DNA from: Dipteris shenzhenensis
Taxonomy: Eukaryota; Polypodiophyta; Polypodiopsida; Gleicheniales
Reading direction: 5' to 3' (one strand)
Length of the DNA stretch: 64,000 nt
NCBI GenBank assembly: GCA_047967505.1
Contig: CM106541.1
Of the stretch, positions 55,359 to 64,000 are shown piece after piece. Each line of letters opens with the position of its first letter. Within the stretch, counting starts at the first letter, position 1. The notes under the pieces are model-generated. The model was not told where the DNA came from and searched no databases. It saw only the letters and a program-made list of their open reading frames with translations. A program made the position numbers and the translations under genes.

Positions 55359-55529
55359 TGACAGTGCTCTCAACAGAAGAAAGAATGGAAGAGGGAGAGA
55401 GAGAGACAGAGAGCCACACAAGTTTGGTGGGTGTAGAACCACCCTAATCTTCTTTTTTCATTCATTTATATATGTGTTTGAGTATTGTACATAACCGGGG
55501 TAAAGGCACAGTGACCTTTAACCCCCACA
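55359..55529 (-). repeat. Element F 5' LTR
   Basis: 171 bases, TGTGGGGGTTAAAGG...GCACTGTCA on the minus strand. TATATAAAT on the minus strand at 55464-55472 is the likely TATA. Confidence 0.95.
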
Positions 55530-55666
55530 GATCACATTGGGGAGGGTTTTCAACAAGTGGTTATGCATAATAAGTTGGTCTTGGTATACTAAGGCTCTAT
55601 GGGATCTTGTTCGAATCTTGTTTGGGATATTATTTGGATCTTGGTGTTTCCTTTTTGTGTTTCATC

Positions 55667-56917
55667 ATGGTGAAGATTCTAGTGTTTCAAGGGACCCAAG
55701 GGGAAGACCTGGAGTCTTATCTTCGGGATTTTGTTCGAGGATGCCGTCTTTCTGGATGGTCCATGAAGGATCAGGCAGAGATTTTGCCTAATTTTCTTGA
55801 AGGTATAGCCTTGAGTTGGCATGAGACCTTGCCGGACTCTACCAAGGAGGACTGGGACCAAGTGGTGGCAGCAATGAAGCACAGATTTGGGGCAATGGAG
55901 TCACCAAATGCTTTGATGTTACAGTTGGACCGGTTCTATCAAGGAGAGGGTGAGTTGATCTCTGCATTGGCAATCCGATATGAAACTTTATGGACAAAGT
56001 ATGAAAGGGCAGCTTTGCGAGCTGTGGCATCTGCATCATCGGCCCCTCAAAGTCTCTCAGGGATGGAGCACTTAAAGATGAGCAAATTTGTTATGGCTTT
56101 AGAGCCTCGTCTTTGCTCAAAAGTAACGAGTAAAGATCCAACAACATACGTGGAGGCACTTCACATTGCGACCAAGAAAGAAGCTTCTCTAAAGATCGAA
56201 TCCTCTTTTGTATCTTCAACAGCTTCAACTTCTAAGATGCAGGTAATGGGCACTCCTCAGGTATCAAAGTCCTCTGAGTTAGATCATAATATCTCCCAAT
56301 TGATAGCAGAGTTTGCTGATTTGAAATTGCATTTGGTTAATGCACGACAACCTAGAGCACCAAAGAGTGAAGATAGGCCTCGAGATAGGAGTGGGGTCAC
56401 TTGCTATGAATGTAATGAAAAAGGTCACTATCGCCCCGAGTGTCCTAGATTGAGAAAGAAAGAAGAAAAACAAGTATCCTTGTTAGAAGATTCTTCAAGG
56501 GATGAGGAAAGAGAGGTAATGATGGCTAAACGGGGGTGTGGTAAAGCAAAAGAAGAAAAAAGCAAGGAAGAAGTAGATGAGGAACATCAGGAAGAGGAAC
56601 GCCATAGTAAGAAAAAGAAGGCATCTAGAAGGAGAATTAGCCAGTCAGACTTTCCTTTAGGACAAGGAATTGGAAGCTATGACTTATTGTCCAACCTTAA
56701 AGAAAAGGAAGCTCATATCACCTTTGGTCAATTACTTGCTTTGTCTCCAAAACTACAAAAGGAATGGGGAAAACTAGCAAGCACAAGAGTGTCAAAGAAG
56801 AAAAAGAAGAAAAGTGCCATTCCTATTGTTCAAAAGGTAGATATAGATGTTGGTGATGATCTACCTGTGGTTGATGTGATCATTGATGGTCAAGTGAATT
56901 CTTTATGTGTACATTGA
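55667..56917 (+). CDS. Element E gag with protease start
   Basis: About 416 residues from the Met at 55667; the frame is open from 55607, but the upstream residues are hydrophobic leader. Retrotrans_gag region: LVFQGTQGEDLESYLRDFVR, FLEGIALSWHETLPDSTKED, KHRFGAMESPNALMLQLDRF. Then a linker, zinc knuckle CYECNEKGHYRPEC (residue about 245), a long Lys/Glu-rich charged region, and PVVDVIIDGQVNSL, already the first strand of the protease. A frameshift at about 56900 ends the frame seven codons before the active site. It forms the capsid and nucleocapsid. Confidence 0.9.
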   Translation: MVKILVFQGTQGEDLESYLRDFVRGCRLSGWSMKDQAEILPNFLEGIALSWHETLPDSTKEDWDQVVAAMKHRFGAMESPNALMLQLDRFYQGEGELISALAIRYETLWTKYERAALRAVASASSAPQSLSGMEHLKMSKFVMALEPRLCSKVTSKDPTTYVEALHIATKKEASLKIESSFVSSTASTSKMQVMGTPQVSKSSELDHNISQLIAEFADLKLHLVNARQPRAPKSEDRPRDRSGVTCYECNEKGHYRPECPRLRKKEEKQVSLLEDSSRDEEREVMMAKRGCGKAKEEKSKEEVDEEHQEEERHSKKKKASRRRISQSDFPLGQGIGSYDLLSNLKEKEAHITFGQLLALSPKLQKEWGKLASTRVSKKKKKKSAIPIVQKVDIDVGDDLPVVDVIIDGQVNSLCVH

Positions 56918-57206
56918 TGGAGGTGCATTGATTAATGTCCTGAGTGAGAAGACCATGATAGATGCTAATTTAAAATACTCTAGTACTACCTCTCCTTATC
57001 GCATCAAATTGGCTGACAACACTAGGGTTAAGACCTTGGGAGTTGTGAAGAATCTAGAAGTGGATGTATGTGGAATTTCTGTGCTGACTACTTTTCAGGT
57101 GATCCCTACCAAAGCCAAATGCACGTGCCTATCCATTGATTTTGGGAAGGCCTTGGCTACACAAAGTGAACTTCAAAAGTGGGATACTAGAGAATTGATT
57201 TTGTAG
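56907..57206 (+). pseudogene. Element E aspartic protease
   Basis: YIDGGALINVLSEKTM carries the active-site loop (DGG) and the ILINVLSE-type helix found in plant gypsy elements. LADNTRVKTLGVVKNLEVDV and VLTTFQVIPT follow. The closing YPxLLGRPWL block is degraded (CTCLSIDFGKALATQSELQK). A TAG at 57205 separates it from the acidic linker to RT. It overlaps gag by 11 bases in another frame, apparently a mutation. Confidence 0.82.
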
Positions 57207-57221
57207 GGAAATGACAAGAAG

Positions 57222-57880
57222 GTGCACTACAACATCAGAAGCCGCAAAAAGGAAGTTGTCAAGGAGGAGTCTTCAACATCAGAGAGTTCAAGCTTTGACT
57301 TAACTGATGAAGAAGAAGAGATAGGGTGTAGCTCCGAGGAGTCCAACTCAGAGGGTGAGGTGGAAGGAGTGGCCTTTGGTCTTTGTCTTGGTGCTGATCG
57401 GGATGAGTCAGGAAGGAATGAGGTGGTGGTGCAAGAAGATCCTATAGAGACACTTCATGTGGAGGATGTGGAGCACACTAAACGATGCCAACACAATGAA
57501 GAGCTTCTTGGTGATTCTCTATCAGGTAGTGAGAAGCTCCAGTACTTGGATATGCTAGATCATTTTCCATGTCTCTTTGCAACAAGCTATTCACAGGTTC
57601 GACCAGTCTCTCTTGTGGAGCACAAGATTGAGTTGAAGCCAGAAAGCAAGCCAGTTGTGCAACGCTTCAGGCAACTGGGGGTGATCCAAGCTGAGGCACT
57701 AAAGAAAGAGGTAACACAACTACTTGAGGTGGGATTCATCTTTCCTGTTGATGATTCGGAATGGATATCTCCTATAGTTGTCACACCAAAGAAAGGAAAT
57801 AAGTGGTGAGTTTGTGTGGACTTTCATCCTTTGAATGCATGCACTAAGAGGGATCATTTTCCTTTGCCATTCCAAGATGA
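57222..57880 (+). pseudogene. Element E reverse transcriptase, N-terminal stub
   Basis: A Ser/Glu-rich linker, then LDMLDHFPCLFATSYSQVRP, HKIELKPESKPVVQRFRQLG, EVTQLLEVGFIFPVDDSEWI, SPIVVTPKKGNKW, a TGA at 57808, VCVDFHPLNACTKRDHFPLP. Then the palm (with YxDD) is missing: the next residues are already from the RT/RNase H connection. Only about 100 residues of RT remain. Confidence 0.88.
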
Positions 57881-58140
57881 AATACTACATCTATTATGCT
57901 AGCCGACAGCTTACAGATGTGGAAATAAGGTATGAAGAAATGGAGCAACAAGCTCTCTCTTTGGTGTTTTCCATTAGAAAGTTTCCCTCCTATTTATTAC
58001 CTCGACCATTTTTCTTCCTTACTCTCAGTCTATATTAGCATATCTAGTTCGCAAGCCTAATCCGGGGGGGAGATTTGCAAAATGGTTGTCAAAGCTTCAA
58101 GAGTTCTCTTTCTCTTTTGTCACTGAAAATACCACTAGGT
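57880..58140 (+). pseudogene. Element E RT-RNase H connection
   Basis: YYIYYASRQLTDVEIRYEEM, EQQALSLVFSIRKF and SYLL correspond to the first RNase H-like segment that follows gypsy RT. The frame then breaks, but PFFFL..SILAYLVRKPNPGGRFAKWL continues, the connection helix before the second RNase H. Confidence 0.8.
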
Positions 58141-58574
58141 CCACTATGGCAGATTTGCTCACAGAACGGGAGGATCTAGGAGAAGAAAAGAAATGTAAGG
58201 AGAACATTAAAGATGAAAGGGATACACCACCAACAGCTTTTGTTTTGTATTTTGATGGGGCTTTTAGTCCTTCATGCCAACAAGGAGCCAGGGGGATAGT
58301 CTTGATGAATCCTAAAGGTCAAGAGGTATGGGCAAGAGGACAAGAGCTTCCGAGTATCATAACTAACAATGCAGCTGAGTATAATGCTTTGATTCTTGGT
58401 TTTGAGGGTTGTCTTCAAAGTCAAGTTAAAGAATTGGAAGTAAGAGGAGATTCTCAGCTTATTATAAAGCAAATGCAAGGGCATTACAAGACAAGAAGTC
58501 CTCATTTGAAGGAGCTTAATAAAAGGCTATGGCACTATGTAGTCAGTTTGATTTTTGCAAGTTTGTTCATATAA
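58086..58574 (+). CDS. Element E second (archaeal-type) RNase H
   Basis: A 162-residue open frame: FSFSFVTENTTRSTMADLLT (tether), then FVLYFDGAFSPSCQQGARGI (first Asp), NNAAEYNALILGFEGCL (Glu), LEVRGDSQLIIKQMQGHYKT (second Asp) and HLKELNKRLW. Known: this additional RNase H distinguishes the Tat lineage of plant gypsy elements. The last catalytic Asp lies in the next frame (RKENQRIDELATQA at 58590), after a frameshift at about 58545. Confidence 0.88.
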   Translation: MSKLQEFSFSFVTENTTRSTMADLLTEREDLGEEKKCKENIKDERDTPPTAFVLYFDGAFSPSCQQGARGIVLMNPKGQEVWARGQELPSIITNNAAEYNALILGFEGCLQSQVKELEVRGDSQLIIKQMQGHYKTRSPHLKELNKRLWHYVVSLIFASLFI

Positions 58575-59008
58575 GCAGAAAAGAAAATCAAAGGATAGAT
58601 GAGTTAGCTACTCAAGCCATTGTAGTACAAGACCAGGGGGTGGTTTCTTTGGTAGACACTGGATGGCCAGAACTACAAGATGTTCAGCAATATGTGGAAG
58701 AAGGCATGTTTCCTCGAGGGTTAACTCCACAGCAGAAGCAAAGATTGGTAAGGAAGGCTTGTCCCTATACTATTGTTGATGACATTCTTTATAAATTGGG
58801 AAAAGACAAGGTGCTCCGTCGGGTGGTTCATCCCATAGAGACTAGGAGAATCCTAGAAATGTGTCATGAATGCTCTGGTCATTTTGCTTCAGCAAGCAAG
58901 CTAGGAGAATTCTTAATGCAGGTTACTTTTGGCCACTCCTCCATAAGGATGTATATGAATGGTGTCAAAGTTGTAAAGTATGCCAAAAGTTTGGAAGGTG
59001 ACAATTGA
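58529..59008 (+). pseudogene. Element E RNase H end and integrase zinc-binding domain
   Basis: HISRKENQRIDELATQA ends RNase H, then GLTPQQKQRLVRKACPYTIV, DDILYKLGKDKVLRRVVH, MCHECSGHFASASKLGEFLM and the degraded partner region V-YAKSL, where the second Cys pair is incomplete. This is the HHCC integrase N-terminus. A TGA at 59006 ends it. Confidence 0.85.
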
Positions 59009-59606
59009 TTCTTGGGCCCTTAAAGCCTATTCCAGCCTATGGAACATTTGAAAGGTGGGGGTTGGAATTTGTGGGACCACTCCCTCGCTCATCTCAAGGC
59101 AAGCATTATTCATTGGTGGCCATAGATTATGCGACTCGATGGGCAGAGGCCAAGGCCACAATCAATAGAAAGGCAAGCACAGTTGCAAAATTTCTCTTTG
59201 ATCAAATTTGTTTACGCTTTGGTTGTCCTTGGAAATTCTCACTGATGGAGGAACCTCTTTTAGAAATAAACTAATTGAAGATGTGGTGCATAAGCTAAAG
59301 ACAAATCATAGCATGTCCACGCCATACTATCCCCAATGTAATGGCTTGGTTGAGAAAACAAATGGATTATTGTGCAATTCAATGGGAAAGCTTGTTGACA
59401 CCAAGAAAAGGCATTGGGATAGGCACTTGGCAGAAGTTTTGTGGGCTTATAGAACCACACACAAGATAGCTATTGGGTTTACACCATTCCAACTAGTGTA
59501 TGGAATAGAAGCCATTCTACCCATTGAATTGGAGATACATAGTCTTCACACAGCTGTTGCAAGAATAGAAGGACAGGAGGATGCCTATGCTCAATGCTTG
59601 GTATAG
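59005..59606 (+). pseudogene. Element E integrase catalytic core
   Basis: 59005-59274: FERWGLEFVGPLPRSSQGKH (first region), VAIDYATRWAEAKAT (Asp), then a frameshift at about 59230. 59208-59606: ILTDGGTSFRNKLIEDVVHK (second Asp), STPYYPQCNGLVEKTNGLL (Glu), VLWAYRTTHKIAIGFTPFQL and VYGIEAILPIELEI. The catalytic acids are present. One frameshift and a TAG at 59604 break the domain. Confidence 0.9.
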
Positions 59607-59615
59607 CTAGAAGCC

Positions 59616-59918
59616 TTGGATGAATGCAGATTACAGGCCTTACAAAACTTGGAATCTTCTCAAAAAAGGCGCAAGGCCCATTTTGACACCAAATTACGCA
59701 AGAAGAAAGATATTGTAGAAGGAGATTTGGTAATGAGATTTGATAGCCATCTGGACAAGCGGCTAAACAAAAAGTTTATCGGTCGATGGGAGGGACCATA
59801 TCAAGTCAAAAAGAAGTTCACGAATGGAACCTATCAGCTTGAGGAGGTTGATGGCATGGTGATACCTGGACACACCAATGAGTGTCGCCTTAAATTCTTC
59901 TATGCTCGACCACCTTGA
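59616..59918 (+). pseudogene. Element E integrase C-terminus (GPY-like)
   Basis: RLQALQNLESSQKRRKAHFD, DIVEGDLVMRFDSHLDKRLN, KFIGRWEGPYQVKKKFTNGT, YQLEEVDGMV and HTNECRLKFFY. The GRWEGPY segment is the GPY/F module. It ends about 50 bases before the polypurine tract. No chromodomain. Confidence 0.88.
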
Positions 59919-59959
59919 GGGCCAGCAGACCCTCTCTGTACTACTAGAGAGGATCTGCT

Positions 59960-59971
59960 GGGGGGGGAAGA
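59960..59971 (+). other. Polypurine tract of element E
   Basis: Eight G followed by AAGA directly before the 3' LTR. Confidence 0.85.
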
Positions 59972-62035
59972 TGTGACACCAAAAATTGATATTTTTAATT
60001 TGGCATTGGTATTGTTTTTCTCTATGTTTGATAAGAGTTTGAGTATCAAGTGATAGCCTAGCGGCTCTCACTTATTTCTATTTTCTATGATATTGTATGG
60101 GATGGAGAGGATGAGTGGAATGGCTCATTGTAAATACCATAGGTATGAAGTATAAATACCTTGGTATGGGGTGAGAGTTATTTGTGTATGGGATATTATG
60201 GAGTTTTTTAGAAAATAGGAAGAGAGTCATATAAAGAGATGGGCTCATGTCCATGTGTTCCAATAATATAAGAGAGGCCACATGCCAAGCATGTGGAAGG
60301 CATGTGGAGGAGTGTGAAGGTGAGAGGAATCCTTCTAGAACTCCTATTTGGAATAAGGAGGATGTGGACATGTGGAAAAGAGAGGGTCCCTATGGGCTCC
60401 ATGTGAGGAGACTCTTGACTTTCTCAATATTTTAAGAGTCTTGAGCATCTTGTGATGGGACACATGGCAAGAGTAGCCAAAAAGGACATGGGTGGTGACA
60501 TACGTGCTTATGTGATTGATGGGGAAAGGAATGTACAGGCAGCAATTGTAAATGGGTGAAGGAGGGTAACAAAATCTCTATAAAAGGAGCCCTCCTCTCC
60601 CTTGTTCATCAATCTCTTCCACCATTAGGCCTCATGTTGCTGTGGCTCTAGTCTCCCCAAGCCTCTTCCATGAGCCTTCTCTCCCTCTTGTAGATATTCT
60701 CTTATGTAGACTCTTGAGTCCATCTCTCTCTAGTTTATTCTCTCTCTATGAGTAGTCTTGGAGCTTTCGCTTCCTCTTGTATGTATGAAACCTCTTCTTC
60801 TCCCTTGTGTTTGTAGTGTTGGAGTGGATTCTCACTCTATTTGTAATGAAGGTCACTTCAGGTTCTCTCTCTCTTGAGTGTCTCTTTCCTTTTCTTTCTT
60901 TCAAAGCCTTAAAAGTTTTTTCTATTCGGCTGCTCACTGTGCACACATGGTCCATCTATTTCCTGAGCCACCATGCAAACTTCTTTCCCTCTTCTAGGCA
61001 AAATATATGAGGGGTGGATCGTTGATAAAGGTGGATTCTTGAGGGAGCATCCTGCTCAGGCGAAATTAGCATGGGTGGAGGGTAGTTTACATGATAGTTT
61101 GACCCCCTGTTAGTATTTTGCTCATAACTTTCTGCTCGATGGTTTGATTTTAATAAAATCTATATCAGCACAAAGCTTTTTTAAGGTACATATTTGTATG
61201 TGATCAGATCTTGAATCAGATACTGCTTCAAAAAGTTATGATTCTCTGTGTCTGACAGTCTGTTTTCATGATAGTTTTTACCCCCATCTAGTAAACTGTC
61301 CATAACTTTTTGGCCGCTTCTCTGTTTCTTATGAAACATATATCAGTGCAAAGCTCTCTTTAAGATGCATGTCTCTAGTGCTTACATCTTGAATCAGATA
61401 CTGCTGCAAAATGTTATGAGTCTCTGTGTCTGATAGTTTGTTTTCATGATAGTTTTTACCCCCTTCCAGTAAACTGTCCATATCTCTTCAACCGTCTGTT
61501 TGTTTTCAATGAAACTTATATCAGCACGAAGACATATTAAGTGTATCTCTTTTGTGCTTGAATCTCTAATATCATGTCTCTATTGAAAGTTATAGGCCTC
61601 TGTGTCTAATGACAGTTTGTAGAGTGTTTTGAGCTAAGTGTAAAGGTGTCTATGAAGGAGGTGCAATGTTTCCTCAGAATCTACCCATCCGACCTAATCG
61701 GCCCCTTCAAACTCCTCGATATATATCAGTTCATGTCATGTTGAGCCGCAAGATCTTCTTTCAACAATGTATTGCTCTTCTCTTTGGTGTAGACCGGCTC
61801 ATTGAGATTATGGCCTCTGCTGATCCTTTCCTTCTCCTTATGCTTGATTACAACATCACTTGGGATGTTACCATCTTCATTCTCATCTAAGGGAGGAAAG
61901 TATGGTGTGGTATCTTGGCATAAAAGCTTCTTTCTAATGTCCCATTCTCAATGATAAATATCCTTGTCAGTTAGTTCGAAAGCAGCAGGAAGTGAAGAGG
62001 TGCCTGAAGTTTATTACCCCCAACTTCATGTCACA
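59972..62035 (+). repeat. Element E 3' LTR
   Basis: TGTGACACC...CATGTCACA, 2064 bases. In the parts compared by eye it differs from the 5' copy by roughly 4-6%. It is followed by CTGGT, the target copy in element D. Confidence 0.93.
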
Positions 62036-62396
62036 CTGGTCACTGATACTGCACATCCTATTGTGCAGATTGATAAAATTTGTTTGTTCATGCAGGATGG
62101 AAAAAAGAAATACTTGTATGATGTATTTCATGTCTCAAATATCACCAAGAACCTGGTTTCTATTGGTCAAATGGTTGAGCAGTGCTTGCAGGTCAGATTT
62201 AATCCTCATGGACACTTTGTTGAGGATATGAAAAATAAAGATCGCTTGATATCAAAAGGAAAGGAGAAGGGCAGGATGTTTACATTGGATGAGGACATGC
62301 CTGAATTGAGTGCAACAATGTTTGCACATGGGATCGGTGTAGTTGTAGATATTGATATCTGGCATAAACGCATTGGTCATGTTAATGTATAGTGAC
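62036..62396 (+). pseudogene. Element D protease end and pre-integrase
   Basis: Resumes where 47098 broke off: HPIVQIDKICLFMQDGKKKY, DVFHVSNITKNLVSIGQMVE, KGKEKGRMFTLDEDMPELSA, IWHKRIGHVNV. The first 340 bases form a clean frame. A TAG at 62390 and a deletion follow, removing the CxxC zinc ligands. Confidence 0.88.
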
Positions 62397-62409
62397 TTAA
62401 ATTAATGCA

Positions 62410-63243
62410 GGCATTATTTTGTCACTTTTATTGATGACTACAGCCGAAAAGTTTTGGTGTATTTTATGAAAAAGAAAAGTGAAGTGTTTGGACATTTCAA
62501 AGCTTTTAAAGCTATGGTTGAAAAAGTAACAGGCTTGCAAATAAAATGCCTAAGGTCAAATGGAGGGAGAGAGTACCTCTCAAATGAGTTTGCAAGTTTC
62601 CTGCAGGAGCATGGCATAAAGAAGCAATATTCATGCAGCCATACCCCACAGAAAAATGGACTTGTAGAAAGGAAAAACAAGCATATTAGAGAGGTATCTC
62701 ATGCCATGCTCAATGAAAAAGACCTGCCAAATTATTGTTGGGATGAAGCAGTTGCCACAACAGTCTACATAATGAACAAGACTCCCACTGTAGCAATACA
62801 TGGCATGATGCTAGAGGAGAGGTATGTTGGTAGGAAACCAGATATCTCATTTGAAAGTTTTTGGTTGCATTACCTATGTTCATGTGCCAGATGAGTTGAG
62901 ATCTAAGTTGGATCCAAAAGCTAAGAAGTGCATCTTTATTGGTTATTCTCTGTAGCAGAAAGGGTATAGATGCTATAACCCTTCTACTCGTAAGTTTACA
63001 ATGAGTAGAGATGTTGTTTTTGATGAGATGAGTAGCTGGTATAAACCAATGAATGTGATTGATGATGTAGATGCACAAAATGGTAATGTTGCACAGAATT
63101 CACAACAGCAATCACAAAATATTAATGGACCTATAGTGTCCTCTAGTAGTGGTTCACATACTTCACCATGGACAAGCAGATTGAGGTCAAGAGGATCTCC
63201 TCAAAGCAACACAGATAGTGGTATGCAAGTATCACAAAAATGA
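62410..63243 (+). pseudogene. Element D integrase
   Basis: FIDDYSRKVLVYFMKKKSEV, CLRSNGGREYLSNEF (second catalytic Asp changed to Asn), KNGLVERKNKHIREV (Glu kept), then a frameshift near 62850. Next come VPDELRSKLDPKAKKCIFIG, TMSRDVVFDEMSSWYKPMNV, and the Gln/Ser-rich tail. The segment with the first catalytic Asp region (LIHSDVW) is deleted. Non-functional. Confidence 0.88.
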
Positions 63244-63269
63244 AAAGAGAAAGTAGATCAGCCCATGGT

Positions 63270-63799
63270 TGATGTGAATGCAGGTCACTCTTATGTGGAT
63301 GGTGAATCCAATGGCTCAAAATAGAGCCTTGATGATGAGTTGGGCATTCCTTCACCTAGAGTAAGGAAGATAAAAGATGTTTTGAGAGCACCTGGTAGTG
63401 AGCCTATTTTGCACAGGTCTACCAGAGCTAGGTATCCCATGGATAGGCTGAAATATGATGGATTTATAGCCATTCACTATGCCTATATGGTCAAAGTGAT
63501 ACATGAACCAGAACCCACTTCTTTTGAGCAAGCCATGGGAAAAGAAAAAAGGGAGAAAGCCATGGATGAAGAAATGGATGCCTTGGAAGCAAATGCTACA
63601 TGGGAATTGGTGCCTTTGCCTAAAGACAAGAATGCAAATGGTTGCAAGTGGGTTTATAAGGTGAAGCACAATGTAGATGGTTCTGTGAACAGAGACAAGG
63701 CAAGATTAGTTATCAAGGGGTATGCATAGACATATGGCATTGATTATGAAGAAACATTTAGTCTGGTTGCAAGGATGGCAATCGTAAGAGTAGTCATTG
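63270..63799 (+). pseudogene. Element D integrase-RT linker and RT N-terminus
   Basis: [40 protein letters not shown] and [20 protein letters not shown], then a stop in [20 protein letters not shown]. It is homologous to 15936-16394 of B. Confidence 0.9.
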
Positions 63800-64000
63800 C
63801 TATGGCTGCATCACATTGAGGTGATTAGATCCACAAGTGGGATATGGCTCTTGCAGAGGTAATATGGATTGGACATGCTGTCCAAATATGGGATGATAGG
63901 CTCTAAGCCTATTTTAGTTCCTTTGGAGCAGAACGTGAAGTTGAGCGCAGATGGAGGTGAGCTTCTCGAAGACCCTACTATGTACAGATGCATAGTGGGA
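63800..64000 (+). pseudogene. Element D RT with internal deletion, cut by window edge
   Basis: After the RT start (MAAS) the sequence jumps to the later part: a remnant of GIEVIRSP, then YGLDMLSKYG-like and PLEQNV, LLEDPTMYR. The catalytic segments NAFLHG and YVDD, present in B at about 15530-15900, are absent. It continues beyond 64000. Confidence 0.82.

Larger units (their letters stand above)
49662..55529 (-). mobile_element. Ty1/copia element F (Tnt1/Tork-like), full length, nested in gypsy E
   Basis: 171-base LTRs at 49662-49832 and 55359-55529 differ at six positions by eye (about 3.5%). The target duplication GATCA flanks both ends (49657-49661, 55530-55534). 5.87 kb with PBS, leader of about 1.4 kb, complete gag and all pol domains. 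Breaks: a TAG between gag and protease, a 13-14-base duplication in integrase, a stop in the integrase-RT linker, and a small deletion at the RNase H start. Same family as element C, to which it gives the missing 3' half. Confidence 0.96.
47099..62035 (+). mobile_element. Ty3/gypsy element E with LTRs of about 2.06 kb, interrupted by copia F
   Basis: 5' LTR 47099-49156 (2058 bases) and 3' LTR 59972-62035 (2064 bases) start TGTGA and end TGTCACA. CTGG(T) flanks both sides. Internal order: PBS 49162, leader, [copia F 49662-55529], gag, protease, RT (palm deleted), second RNase H, integrase with GPY-like end, polypurine tract. PR-RT-RNH-INT order proves gypsy. The extra archaeal-type RNase H is a Tat-lineage trait. 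It carries stops and frameshifts and is non-autonomous. Confidence 0.93.
46107..64000 (+). mobile_element. Ty1/copia element D (B family), interrupted by gypsy E and cut by the window edge
   Basis: A 5' LTR (46107-46460) matching B's LTR in opposite orientation, PBS, leader joined directly to the gag zinc knuckle (most of gag deleted), then gypsy E at 47099-62035. Copia pol resumes at 62036 (protease, integrase, RT) and runs off at 64000. Additional deletions lie at about 62400 (pre-integrase to integrase) and about 63815 (most of RT). The junction sequence GAGACTGG | CTGGTCACTG shows that both sides were once continuous. Confidence 0.92.

Noticed and set aside
57222-59918. Integrated pararetrovirus (caulimovirid)
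   Set aside because: Integrase, polypurine tract, LTRs and target duplication show a Ty3/gypsy element; no movement protein is present.

Overview
This window reads as nuclear DNA from a land plant with a large, repeat-rich genome. The evidence is nested Ty1/copia and Ty3/gypsy LTR retrotransposons with plant-type primer-binding sites, a gypsy pol with a plant Tat-type extra RNase H, long microsatellites and almost no host coding sequence. I cannot name the species. The decayed transposase family and the old gypsy relics would fit a gymnosperm, fern or lycophyte at least as well as an angiosperm, but that is inference.

Layout. 1-7499: the first exon of a probable host SDR oxidoreductase gene on the minus strand (142-324) with a TATA element and CT-rich leader, then gene-poor DNA with AT, GT and CT microsatellites and a pyrimidine-rich block. 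7500-19898: copia element B (minus, TSD CAGCT), whose 3' LTR is split by a complete younger copia element A (7707-14557, minus, TSD AACTG). About 19904-26539 and 29136-29290: an old gypsy element H (plus; degenerate tRNA-Asp-type PBS, gag, zinc knuckles, protease, start of RT), interrupted by truncated copia element G (26540-29135, plus). 29310-31061: another gypsy relic. 31913-33175: a decayed protein of unknown function. 33178-35037: the N-terminal half of an unusual DNA-transposase-like gene (minus). 38057-39155: an unknown broken gene and a gypsy protease relic. 39156-43837: 3'-truncated copia element C (minus). 43972-44610: an unknown coiled-coil pseudogene. 44610-45482: the C-terminal half of the same transposase family (plus). 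46107-64000: a three-level nest. Copia element D (plus, same family as B, running off the right edge) holds gypsy element E (47099-62035, LTRs of about 2.06 kb), which holds nearly intact copia element F (49662-55529, minus, TSD GATCA, same family as C).

How they fit together. Each copia element encodes gag, aspartic protease, integrase, reverse transcriptase and RNase H. Stops, frameshifts or deletions break every pol, so none looks autonomous. A and F are the most intact. LTR divergence counted by eye follows the nesting: A about 1%, B several percent, F about 3.5%.

The least ordinary material is (i) the two complementary halves of a transposase-like protein family, each associated with an irregular cluster of AACCA...TGGTT hairpin repeats, (ii) gypsy element E, with a putative tRNA-Ala primer site and its RT palm cleanly deleted, and (iii) three decayed open frames (31913-33175, 43972-44610, 38057-38505) that I could not assign.
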